Assembly: GCA_035532215.1 (NCBI GenBank)
Contig: DATKRK010000028.1
Coordinates: forward strand, 1 to 13,470
Direction: 5' to 3'
DNA: 13,470 bases
From: JAICIG01 sp035532215
GTDB lineage: Bacteria; Planctomycetota; Planctomycetia; Pirellulales; JAICIG01
The position numbers and the translations under genes are program-made. The number at the start of each line of letters is the position of its first letter. Position 1 is the stretch's first letter. Shown here piece by piece: positions 1-7,700 of this stretch. The notes under the pieces are model-generated. The model saw only the letters and a list, made by a program, of their open reading frames with translations. It was not told where the DNA came from and ran no database searches.

Positions 1-518
1 TTGAGCGTCAAAAACAAGGCGCCCGAAAGGATCGCCCAGCCGGGCTTGGGCGCAATCGTCCAACTCAATCGCCTCCAGGCCCAGGCCAACAGCAGCCACG
101 TCGCCAGACGCCCGCACCAGGCGACTTGCGGCAGTTCGAGCCAGCGCGTCAACCAGCCCAGCGCGACGTAGAACGCGCGATGAGTGTCAGCCGAATTGAA
201 AAAAAAATCGTGCTCGGCCCACTCTTGGTTCCAAAAGTGCTTGGCCTTGCCCAGATAGTGCGGCTCGTTCACGTCGGGCGGCGGCCAGGCGGCTTGCGCG
301 GCGAAGATCAGCGTGATGCAAGCGACTTCCAGCGCCGCCAGCGACCAGCGTGAGCGAGCTTCAGGATGGGACTCAGCGGCGGGCAGGTTCAAAGCGAGCG
401 GGCTTTCGGGGGGCGTGGGGTTCGATCGACGCGGGCGACGCGGATAGCCTACCGAGCCGGGTAGCCGCTGTCTAACGTAGGTCAGGCTTTCCAGCCTGAC
501 AGGCTTTTTTCGAGACAT
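1..518 (-). CDS. polytopic membrane protein, N-terminal part (DUF6798-like), cut by the left edge
   Basis: The minus strand is open from an ATG at 518 to the window edge (172 codons, C-terminus missing). The translation has a hydrophobic helix (SLAALEVACITLIFAAQAAW), then a polar stretch containing PDVNEPHYLGKAKHFWNQEW and HDFFFNSADTHRAFY, then a second helix (ATWLLLAWAW) and the start of a third. I recall the NEPHYL-KAKHFW-W-DFF-SADTH-FY-GWLT pattern from planctomycete multi-pass membrane proteins annotated DUF6798; that is from memory and no search was run. The role is unknown. The start is uncertain. ATG 518 has no visible Shine-Dalgarno and places the dispersed palindrome inside the coding sequence, so the first 40 or so residues may not be translated. 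An in-frame TTG at 392 would give a short N-tail directly before the first helix. It is divergent from prpB. Confidence 0.6.
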   Translation of the reverse strand, partial: MSRKKPVRLESLTYVRQRLPGSVGYPRRPRRSNPTPPESPLALNLPAAESHPEARSRWSLAALEVACITLIFAAQAAWPPPDVNEPHYLGKAKHFWNQEWAEHDFFFNSADTHRAFYVALGWLTRWLELPQVAWCGRLATWLLLAWAWRRLSWTIAPKPGWAILSGALFLTL

Positions 519-542
519 TCGTCAGGCTGGAAAGCCTGACCT
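479..542. repeat. 64-bp REP-like palindrome with self-complementary arms
   Basis: Two 22-bp arms (479-500 and 521-542) are perfect reverse complements across a 20-base spacer. Each arm contains GTCAGGCTTTCCAGCCTGAC or its complement, which is itself an 8-bp hairpin with a four-base loop. The element can therefore fold as one long hairpin or as two small ones. Similar elements are, to my knowledge, widely dispersed in planctomycete genomes. It lies between divergent genes, so it cannot be a shared terminator for them. It could affect transcript ends, or be a non-autonomous mobile repeat. Confidence 0.85.
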
Positions 543-552
543 GCGCGGCGCC

Positions 553-581
553 TTTTCAGATGCGAGCCGAACTCCTATATT
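553..581 (+). promoter_or_regulatory. possible sigma70-type promoter of prpB-prpC
   Basis: TTTTCA at 553-558 (4 of 6 matches to TTGACA) and TATATT at 576-581 (5 of 6 to TATAAT) are separated by 17 bases. Transcription would start near 588 and leave a leader of about 44 bases before the GTG at 632. This agrees with that start and not with the upstream ATG at 560. It is a weak match judged by eye only. Confidence 0.3.
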
Positions 582-617
582 TCGACAGGTGCTTTGTTCG
601 TCACTCGCTTCATTTTC

Positions 618-626
618 AAGGAAGGG
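618..626 (+). promoter_or_regulatory. ribosome binding site that decides the prpB start
   Basis: AAGGAAGGG ends five bases before the GTG at 632. No comparable site precedes the in-frame ATG at 560. The GTG start also gives a protein of the family's usual length. Confidence 0.6.
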
Positions 627-631
627 CCGCC

Positions 632-1519
632 GTGGCAGACGCGACTCCCGGCCGCGCATTACGCGAAGCCGTCGCCGATTCAACGCTGGCCATCCCCGGC
701 GCCTTCAACGCGCTGGCCGCGCGGATGATCGAAGACGCCGGCTTCGAGGCGGCGTATCTTTCCGGCGCGGCCTTCTCGGCGGGCGAGTTGGCCCTGCCCG
801 ATATCGGCCTGTTCACGCTCACCGAGCTGGTCGAACAAACGCGGCGCATTACCCGCAGCGTCGATATTCCGCTCGTGGTCGACGCCGATACCGGCTTCGG
901 CGAGGCGGTCAACGTCGAGCGCACCATCATCGAATTAGAGGCGGCCGGGGCGGCGGCCATTCAACTGGAAGACCAGCAGTTGCCTAAGCGCTGCGGGCAC
1001 CTCTCGGGCAAGTCGCTCGTCGAGCCCGAAGCGATGGCCGCCAAGCTGCGGGCGGCAGTCGCCGCCAAGAGCGACGTCGATCTGATCATCATCGCCCGCA
1101 CCGACGCCCGCGGCGTCGAGAGCTTCGACGACGCCGTCGACCGCGCCAAACGCTATCTCGACGCCGGCGCCGATTGGATTTTTCCCGAGGCGCTGGCCGA
1201 TCGCGAAGAGTTCGAACGCTTCTCGCTTGCCGTCGACGCGCCCCTGCTGGCCAACATGACGGAATTCGGCAAAAGCCCGCTGCTGCCGCTCGACGAATTG
1301 GCCCAGATGGGCTACGCCGGCGTGTTGTTCCCGGTCACGTTGTTGCGTGCGGCGATGAAAGGGGTCGAGGCCGCGCTGGTCACGATCATGGCCGACGGAA
1401 CGCAGCGCGAATTGCTTGACTGCATGCAGACGCGGCAAGAGCTGTACGATCTGCTCGGCTATAGCGACTACGAAGCCCGCGACCGATCGTTCTTCGAAGG
1501 CGAGGGAGAAACGCCGTGA
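632..1519 (+). CDS. prpB: methylisocitrate lyase (isocitrate lyase/PEP mutase superfamily)
   Basis: Predicted to cleave 2-methylisocitrate to pyruvate and succinate in the cytoplasm, the last step of the methylcitrate cycle. The GTG start gives 295 aa, close to the roughly 296 aa of E. coli PrpB. An in-frame ATG at 560 would add 24 residues without family character. Visible motifs are the substrate loop SGAAFSA (44-50), LPDIG with Asp57, the metal-binding DADTGFG (84-90, Asp84 and Asp86), LED with Glu113, the signature KRCGH (119-123, catalytic Cys121), IARTDA (154-159) and NMTEFG (208-213). KRCGH, in place of the KKCGH of true isocitrate lyases, together with the short length points to the methylisocitrate lyase branch. 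The next gene overlaps it by four bases and encodes a citrate synthase-type enzyme, which supports the assignment. Another superfamily activity, such as oxaloacetate hydrolase, is less likely. Confidence 0.88.
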   Translation: MADATPGRALREAVADSTLAIPGAFNALAARMIEDAGFEAAYLSGAAFSAGELALPDIGLFTLTELVEQTRRITRSVDIPLVVDADTGFGEAVNVERTIIELEAAGAAAIQLEDQQLPKRCGHLSGKSLVEPEAMAAKLRAAVAAKSDVDLIIIARTDARGVESFDDAVDRAKRYLDAGADWIFPEALADREEFERFSLAVDAPLLANMTEFGKSPLLPLDELAQMGYAGVLFPVTLLRAAMKGVEAALVTIMADGTQRELLDCMQTRQELYDLLGYSDYEARDRSFFEGEGETP

Positions 1520-2634
1520 GCGAAGAGATTTACAGCCCTGGCTTGGAAGGGGTGGTGGCGGGCGAAACGGCCGTCAGCACGCTGGCCGGCGGCTTGCAGT
1601 ATCGCGGTTACGCGGTCGAAGAACTGGCCCAGCACGCCACGTTCGAGGAAGTCGCCTATCTGCTGCTGCACGGCGAACTGCCTGCGGCGGCCGAATTAAA
1701 GGCATTCAAGGATCGGCTGACCGACGCCATGACCGTGCCGGCGGAGATGATCGCGACGTTGAAGTCGATTCCACGAAATGCATCGCTGATGGACGTGATG
1801 CGTTCGGGCGCCAGTTTGCTGGCCCACTGGGATCCGGAAACCGCCGACAACAGCCATGCAGCCAACGTCCGCAAGGCCGAGCGCCTGCTGGCCCAGTTGC
1901 CGGTGGTGATGGCCGCTCGGCAGCGGCTCGTCGAAGGCCAAGAGCCGGTCGCCGGCGAACCGCAGCGTTCGCTCGCCGGCAACGTGTTGTGGATGCTCAC
2001 GCACTTGGAACCCAGCGAGCGGGCGATCAAGGCCATGGACGTCTCGCTGATTCTCTACGCCGAGCACGAGTTCAACGCCTCGACCTTCACGGCCCGCGTG
2101 GTGGCGTCGACGCTCAGCGATTTGCACTCGGCGGTCACGGCGGCCATCGGCGCCTTGAAGGGCCCGCTGCACGGCGGGGCGAACGAGCGGGTGATGGAGG
2201 TGCTGGCCGAAGTCGGCTCGGCCGACCAGGCCGAAGCCTGGATTCATCAAGCCCTGGCCGAAAAGCGGCGGATCATGGGCTTCGGCCACCGCGTCTACAA
2301 GACCGGCGACCCGCGGGCCGTGTACCTGAAAAAGCTCTGCGGCGAGTTGGCTCGCGAGACGGGCCACGAAGACATGGAGCAGATGGCCGAGGTGATCGAG
2401 CGGGTCGTGACGCAAGAAAAGAAGCTGCCGCCGAATCTCGATTGGCCCAGCGCCCGGCTGTATCACTATCTCGGCTTGGCGGTCGAGCTTTATACGCCGC
2501 TGTTCGTCGTTAGTCGCGTCGCCGGCTGGAGCGCTCACGCGATCGAGCAGTTGGACAACAACCGCCTGATCCGCCCCCGTTCGCGCTACACCGGCGCGGC
2601 GCCGCGAAAGTTCGTGCCGCTCGCATCGCGCTAG
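1516..2634 (+). CDS. prpC: citrate synthase family, probable 2-methylcitrate synthase
   Basis: Condenses propionyl-CoA (or acetyl-CoA) with oxaloacetate; cytoplasmic. It is 372 aa, the length of the short bacterial type II-like citrate and methylcitrate synthases. Catalytic and substrate residues are present: His184 in AEHEFNAST, His219 in GPLHGGANE, His258 in GFGHRVYKTGDPRA, Asp309 in PPNLDW, and arginines 267, 334 and 357. The start is a GTG inside the prpB stop (GTGA overlap), with GAGGGAG at 1502-1508 as ribosome binding site seven bases upstream, so translation is probably coupled. Sequence alone does not separate citrate synthase from methylcitrate synthase. The tight pairing with prpB makes the propionate route more likely. 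The dehydratase step (prpD or acnD/prpF) is not here and would have to be encoded elsewhere. No clear terminator is visible after the stop. Confidence 0.87.
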   Translation: MSEEIYSPGLEGVVAGETAVSTLAGGLQYRGYAVEELAQHATFEEVAYLLLHGELPAAAELKAFKDRLTDAMTVPAEMIATLKSIPRNASLMDVMRSGASLLAHWDPETADNSHAANVRKAERLLAQLPVVMAARQRLVEGQEPVAGEPQRSLAGNVLWMLTHLEPSERAIKAMDVSLILYAEHEFNASTFTARVVASTLSDLHSAVTAAIGALKGPLHGGANERVMEVLAEVGSADQAEAWIHQALAEKRRIMGFGHRVYKTGDPRAVYLKKLCGELARETGHEDMEQMAEVIERVVTQEKKLPPNLDWPSARLYHYLGLAVELYTPLFVVSRVAGWSAHAIEQLDNNRLIRPRSRYTGAAPRKFVPLASR

Positions 2635-2769
2635 TTCGCGGCCTTGGGGCTTCGTAGCGCTTTGCGGCGCAAATTCACCGAATACAACGCTCCCCAGCCA
2701 AGCCGATTTACGGCTATCATCGCACTGCCTCTTGCTCTTGCCCGTGCGGCTTGGGGCGATCATGCGGCC

Positions 2770-3029
2770 AAGATGGCCAAACTCACTCAGCCGACTTGGA
2801 ATCCGAACCTGGGGACTTTGGATTTACCGAAGATGGCCAACCGCGCGAGAAATCTTCGGCCCATTGTCCGCCTTCAGCGGTTGGTCCATTCAAATCTCTC
2901 CTCCGCGCCTCCGCGTGAGCCCATTCGGCAGGAGCGCACGCGGAGGCGCGGAGAGGGGAACTCTCGAAGATGGCCAAGCCCGCCAGGCAAATTGGAATCC
3001 GGAACTTCCAATACTCCCAAGATGGCCAA
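2770..3029. repeat. cluster of four AAGATGGCCAA direct repeats with a linked TTGGAATCCG motif
   Basis: AAGATGGCCAA occurs at 2770-2780, 2830-2840, 2967-2977 and 3019-3029, always in the same orientation. Inside the first and last intervals a second motif recurs: TTGGAATCCGAAC at 2796-2808 and TTGGAATCCGGAAC at 2992-3005. The array thus looks like two copies of one compound unit of about 63-71 bp, each bounded by the 11-mer, with the inverted repeat at 2901-2953 between them. Origin unknown; it resembles a dispersed intergenic repeat. Confidence 0.7.
2901..2953. repeat. 17-bp perfect inverted repeat, 19-base loop
   Basis: CTCCGCGCCTCCGCGTG (2901-2917) is the exact reverse complement of 2937-2953. 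The stem is very GC-rich. No T-run follows on either strand, so an intrinsic terminator is not supported. It could still be a stable transcript hairpin downstream of prpC or a dispersed palindrome. Confidence 0.75.
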
Positions 3030-3033
3030 CTAT

Positions 3034-3058
3034 GGATGGCTCGGATGGCACGGATATT
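3034..3058. repeat. 25-bp GGATGGC repeat, left copy
   Basis: It matches 3269-3293 at 21 of 25 positions in the same orientation and is built from GGATGGC and CGGAT submotifs. It abuts the broken 5' end of the BBP7 remnant. Confidence 0.6.
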
Positions 3059-3074
3059 CCCCTGCTCGTTATCC

Positions 3075-3254
3075 GTGCAATACGAAGCGTTTCTCTGGAC
3101 GCGAATGATGCGACCCAGCGATCAGCTCGATCGCCAGATCAATCTCAGCCAACTCAACGGGCCGCTGGTCGGCGCCGCTCGTCCCGCCGTGCTGAGCAAC
3201 CACACCGACTTCTGGGCGCAGGGCTTTACCGTCGGGCTACAGTTCAACTATTGA
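3075..3254 (+). pseudogene. C-terminal remnant of a BBP7-family outer-membrane beta-barrel gene
   Basis: The frame ending at the TGA at 3252-3254 encodes about 59 residues, including VQYEAFLWTRMMRPSDQLDR, INLSQLNGPLVGAARPAVL and NHTDFWAQGFTVGLQFNY. This matches my memory of the C-terminus of planctomycete BBP7 barrels: a GYTFLYW-like strand, RPGDQID, a GPARPAF segment, then TDFWAQG--GLEFRY ending in an aromatic residue as expected for a terminal barrel strand. The several hundred upstream residues such proteins have are absent. Immediately 5' lies the GGATGGC repeat and no signal peptide or ribosome binding site is present. The preserved C-terminal codons suggest fairly recent loss. A small functional peptide is possible but unlikely. 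Confidence 0.65.
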
Positions 3255-3268
3255 GAAGACGGAACCAC

Positions 3269-3293
3269 GGATGGCGCCGATGGCTCGGATTTT
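3269..3293. repeat. 25-bp GGATGGC repeat, right copy
   Basis: Direct-orientation partner of 3034-3058, with mismatches at four positions. It is preceded by GGAACCAC and lies 14 bases after the stop codon of the BBP7 remnant, so the two copies bracket that remnant. Confidence 0.6.
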
Positions 3294-3403
3294 TGACTTC
3301 GAATCAAAAGCTTGCGTAAATCTTTCCGCCGAGAGAAAATGCGGCCGTCGGGCTGCTCTTGCCGGAACCGCCCCGATCACATCACTCGATCACGTCCGAA
3401 ACC

Positions 3404-3413
3404 AGGGGAAGGA
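3404..3413 (+). promoter_or_regulatory. ribosome binding site that decides the start at 3416
   Basis: AGGGGAAGGA lies just before ATG 3416. The in-frame ATG at 3359 has no such site and would add 19 polar residues ahead of the first membrane helix. Confidence 0.6.
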
Positions 3414-3415
3414 AA

Positions 3416-4687
3416 ATGCCAGTCATCGTAATAGCGTTGTTCTTTGCGGCGGCCTTCCTCGGCGTTGTCGTCGCCGTTGCAAGAAGTCGCTTCGCAAATG
3501 GCGGCGTTTGCTTGCTTTCCTTCTTTGCAACTATCTTTTTCTTAGTTTTTCTTTCGCCCTTTTTGGCTGGCCAGGCGGCGTTGACCTTTCTGTTAGCCGT
3601 TGGATGCCTTCTCTTTCGGGCGAAGCCGAGGGTCGTTATTGGCGCCGCACTTGTGGCAACGGCGGTCAGCTTCGGCTTCGCCATCAGGCTGCCTAGCGCG
3701 GAATTGCAGAAAAGGGCAAAACTTCGGGAGGAGTTCCCGCTGGAATCAATGTCGAGCCGGCTGGCATACGAGGCCCGTGCGGCAGCTTCGCCGAAAGCTT
3801 CATTGCGGGCAACTGATCTCGTCCCAGAAGTTGAGCAACGGCTGCAGCAATTCGAGAACCAGTTTCGTGGCAATACGCGGAGATACATGCTCAGTTCGCT
3901 GCACGACAAGGTCAAAGACGACTTTGTCATGGCCCGTGGATTCGGACTAGTTCGAATGATGGGCGTGCGACGAGAAGAGATTGAGTTGCCCGAACCGAAG
4001 CGAATCCCGCTGCCGCCGAAAGCGAACCCCTCTTATCGTCCTGACTTGGAGCCTGTCGCTCCTTTGGCAGACGATGATGCCGTCCAGAAGGCTCTTCCTT
4101 CGCGCAGCGACTTGCTTTCGCTGCACTCGTCGGGCTTGGAGGATTTCCTTGATCCCGAAATGTTCGGCTACGTAAAAGACCGAGACCACGTGGCCGGCTT
4201 CGAGCCGCATCGATTTACGAAGATGCCGAAGATGCCGAGGATCCGTGACAAGAGCCGCCCGAAAACGAAGTGGCAGGTCACTCGGCTCGACCTCGTCAGC
4301 CTGCTCAAGCACGAGACTCCCGTGGCTTACGTCTCGAGGAATCTCCCGCAAATGGATGATCTTGATGACGCTCCGACTAGGCTCCTTGATGAGTTCGAGC
4401 GAGCAGCTCTGGAACGGCTGCGATCCGAAGAAGATTTGGTGATCGACGAGGCGGGAGACCGGATTCGAATGCTCGGCTCTCTGCGTGCCGCCGAAGACTG
4501 CGTTGCGTGCCACTCGGTTCGGCGAGGCGACCTGCTGGGAGCTTTCTCCTACGAATTGACGCCCGTTTCCCCGCCCTCGAAAAAGCCGGCCAAAGCGGCC
4601 GGAGAGCCGCAAGCATCGATTTCGAACCAATGGTTGAGGACGGGTGACTTCCTTGGCGAAGTGGCCGCGTTCGAAGACGCCAACTGA
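3416..4687 (+). CDS. membrane-anchored single-haem (CxxCH) protein, uncharacterised family
   Basis: 423 aa. Hydrophobic segments lie at about 2-22, 31-49, 53-67 and 73-90. Basic residues follow segments one and three (RSR, RAKPR), so the positive-inside rule places the 330-residue C-terminal part outside the cytoplasm, where haem c is attached. That part contains GFGLVRMM (175-182), FGYVKDRDHVAGFEPHRF (250-267), LDLVSLLKHE (291-300), LDEFERAAL (324-332) and one haem motif CVACH (362-366) followed by GDLLGAFSYEL. I believe homologues occur across planctomycetes as unnamed proteins, but I know no established function. A redox or electron-transfer role is inferred from the haem motif alone. The gene is convergent with the WD40 protein gene, with 16 bp between the stops and no visible terminator, so the two transcripts probably overlap. 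Confidence 0.82.
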   Translation: MPVIVIALFFAAAFLGVVVAVARSRFANGGVCLLSFFATIFFLVFLSPFLAGQAALTFLLAVGCLLFRAKPRVVIGAALVATAVSFGFAIRLPSAELQKRAKLREEFPLESMSSRLAYEARAAASPKASLRATDLVPEVEQRLQQFENQFRGNTRRYMLSSLHDKVKDDFVMARGFGLVRMMGVRREEIELPEPKRIPLPPKANPSYRPDLEPVAPLADDDAVQKALPSRSDLLSLHSSGLEDFLDPEMFGYVKDRDHVAGFEPHRFTKMPKMPRIRDKSRPKTKWQVTRLDLVSLLKHETPVAYVSRNLPQMDDLDDAPTRLLDEFERAALERLRSEEDLVIDEAGDRIRMLGSLRAAEDCVACHSVRRGDLLGAFSYELTPVSPPSKKPAKAAGEPQASISNQWLRTGDFLGEVAAFEDAN

Positions 4688-4703
4688 CAAATCCCGGCAA
4701 GCG

Positions 4704-7700
4704 TCACTTTGCCGCCTGGTCGTTCGACGGCGCCGCGGGCGGATCGAACTTGCGAATCTCCTGGCCGTTCTCGCCGTTCCATTCGTGCAGCACGCTGTCC
4801 TGCCCGCCGCCGAGATGGATCTTGCCGTCGGGCGTAGTGGCGGCCGAATACATGAAATCGCTGCCGCCGCCGAAATTGCGCACGTTCTGGGCGTTGTCGA
4901 CGTTGTGTAGCCGCACGGTCTTATCGCCCGAACTGGTCAGCACCATCGAGGTCGGGCCGATGAAATTGATCGAGGTGACCTCTTTGCCGAAACCCTGGAT
5001 CGTGCGCAACTGATCGCCGGTGGTGAAATCCCAGATCTTGATCACGTTGTCGGCGCCGCAACTCGCCAGCAGTTTGCCATCGGCCCGCCAACGCACGCCG
5101 AGCACGTGGTGCGTGTGCCCTTCGAACGAACGGACGAACTTGCCGCTGACAACCTCGAACACCTTGACGAACTTGTCGGCGCCGCACGAGGCAAGCAAGC
5201 TGCCGTCTGCCGAGAAGTCGATGCCGAATACCGTGTCGCTGTGCGCATCGGGGAATTCGCGAACCAAGCTGCCGTCGGCCACGTTCCACAGCTTCAACTC
5301 GCCGCTGCGCGACGGATCGCCGCTGCCCGAGGCCAGCAGCTTGCCGTCGGGACTGAAATCGAGCGCCGTGACGCGGTCGATCAAGGGGCTGGCCATGCCG
5401 CCGCCGATCGTTCGCTCCCAGGCCCATTCAGGATGGGCATTGAAGACCGCGGCCGATTTGTCGGCCGAAGCTGAAATCAACTTGCCATCGGGCGTGTAAG
5501 CCACGGCCAACACGGCGCCGGCCTGGCCCGAGTAGATTTCGCTGACCGCGCCGTTCTCGGCGCTCCAGGCGTGGATCAACTTGTCGTCGCCGCCCGCGGC
5601 CAACTCGGCGCCGTCACGCGAGAAGGCCACCGTGCGGAACGGCAGCTCGGTGGCGGCGGCCGCTTTCTTGGATGCTTCGAGTTGCGCCTCGGTCTCTTTG
5701 ACCTTGGCCTCGGCGGCCTGTTGCACGGCTTTGGCGACCGGAATGAAATCGGTCGTCCGCTTGGCCGCGGCGTTGGCGCCCTCGAGGGCCTTGTCGCTGG
5801 CGACCTTGGCTGTCTCGGCCGCCTTGCGGGCGTTCTCGGCGTCGGTGAACGCTTTGGTCTTGGCCGCGGCGTCGTCGTTGGCCGCCTTCAACTTCGCCGG
5901 GGCTTCGGCCGCCACTTTGTCGGCCGCAACCTTGGCATCGTTGGCGGCTTTCAATTTCGCCGCAGCATCGGCTGCCGCTTTTTCGGCCGCGACTTTCGCG
6001 TCTTGGGCGGTTTTCAGCTTAGCCGCGGCGTCGGCTGCCGCTTTCTCGGGCCCGACTTTCGCGTCCTGCGCCGTTTTCAATTTCGTCGCCGCATCGACGG
6101 CCGCTTTTTCCGCCACGGCGGCAGCGTCCTGGGCCGCTTTCAGCTTCGCTGCGGCCTCGGCGGCGGCTTCCTTGGCCTTGGCCAGATCTTGATTGTTGGC
6201 ATCGCCATCCGCGGCGGCTTTGGCTTTTGCCGCAGCGTCGAGGGCCGCCTTGTTTGCCGCGTCGGCGTCGGCCACGCCCTTTGCCGCGGCGACCTTGTTC
6301 GCCTCGGCGGCCTTGCTGGCCGCTTCCGCGTCAGTGGCAATTTTTACGGCGGCCACCTTGGCGGCTTCGGCGGCCTTGCTAGCCGCTTCGGCGTCGGCGG
6401 CGACTTTTACGGCCGCGACTTTCGCCGCCTCGGCCGCTTTGTTCGCTGCGTCGGCGTCGGTCACGGCTTTGGCGGCGGCGACTTTACCCTCTTCGGCGGC
6501 TTTGGCCGCCGCGGCAACGTCGGCCGCCGCCTTGTCGGCGGCGACTTTGGCTTCCATCGCTTTCTTGGCCGGATCGGTCTTCTCGGCCAGCGCTTTGACG
6601 GACGCAGCCTGCGCGTCGGTCGCTTTCTTCACATTGTCGGCCTCGGCTTTCGCGGCATTTTCCGCCGCGGTCGCGGCGGCCGTTTCGGCGGCGAGGATGT
6701 TTTTGCGAGCCTGCACGCTGCGTTCGATTTCGGACGCGTTGAACGCGGCGCGATAGTCGCCCTTAAGTTCGGCCACCTGCTGGAAGTTCTGCCCGTTCCA
6801 GAGCCGCACGATGTTGTTGGCGCCTGCCGAGGCCAGGCGTTGTCCGTCGGGCCGCACGGCGACGCTCGTCACCGGTCCGCCGTGATTGAGTTGCTGCATC
6901 TGCTGGCCATTGTCGACGTTCCACATCCGCACCGTGGCGTCCTGGCTGCCCGAGATGATTTGCACCGGCGCCGTGGGCACGGTGTCGAGCGACGTCACCG
7001 GAGCCCCATGCCCCGCGATTTGTCGCACCAGCGCCAGCGGCCAGATTCGCACGCTGTTGTCGGCCGAGGCCGAAATCGCCAGCTCGCCCTTTTCGCCCGC
7101 GCCGGCCAGGGCGATGATCGCGCCGCTATGTTCCGCGAAGGCCTGCTCGGTTTCGCCGGCGGCGACGTTGAATACGAACGTCTCGGCGCCATTGGCGCCG
7201 CCGGCGATTACATGCACGTTATCCGACGAGAAGGCCACGCTTCGCACCGGGCCGCTGAAGCCGCCGAACGGCGGCTTCGGTCCCGGGGCGCCATTGCCGG
7301 CGTTCCAGATCCTGACGGTCTTGTCTTCACCGGCGGTGGCCAACCAATTGCCGTCGGCGCTTTTGGCCAGGGCGTTCACCGGGCCGCCGGCCTGGGCTGC
7401 ATAACGCTGGGCGCCGTCGCCCGACTGAAATCCGCGCACCGTGCCGTCGGCAGAAGCCGAGAGCACCAGGCTGCCGTCGTTGCTGTATGCCAGGCCGCTG
7501 ATGCGCCCGGTGTGGCCGAGCAGCGGGCGTTCGAAGTGCAGCGTGTAATGTCGCAGCAGCTTGTTCGCTCCTCCGGCGAGCACGTCCGCCGGCCCGGCGC
7601 CGAACTGGCAGCAAGCCAGCCCGCCGTCGATCGTCAGGCTTTCCAGGATCGCGCCGCGGGCCACGTCCCAGACGATGGCTCGCTCGTTCGCGCCGCCGCT

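Larger units (their letters stand above)
2635..3415. other. repeat-rich stretch without an intact gene
   Basis: This interval lies between prpC and the haem protein gene. Several frames are open through it, but none shows domain character, a good ribosome binding site or a conserved start. It contains four AAGATGGCCAA copies, a 17-bp inverted repeat, two copies of a 25-bp GGATGGC-type repeat and a BBP7 barrel remnant, listed separately. The last 120 bases should hold the promoter of the gene at 3416; I could not pick a convincing one. Confidence 0.75.

Noticed and set aside
126..353. Frame of 75 codons at the left end
   Set aside because: It is antisense to the membrane protein, whose motif-rich frame is far more convincing.
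560..631. ATG at 560 as the prpB start
   Set aside because: It has no ribosome binding site, lies upstream of the candidate -10 box, and adds residues unlike the family.
1416..2513. Frame of 365 codons overlapping prpB and prpC
   Set aside because: Out-of-frame, Arg/Gly-rich translation. prpB and prpC with all active-site residues occupy the same DNA.
2770..3029. AAGATGGCCAA copies as a CRISPR array
   Set aside because: The repeat is too short and the spacing irregular, and no cas genes are present.
2644..3108. Frame of 154 codons downstream of prpC
   Set aside because: It translates through the repeats, lacks a ribosome binding site and has no protein character.
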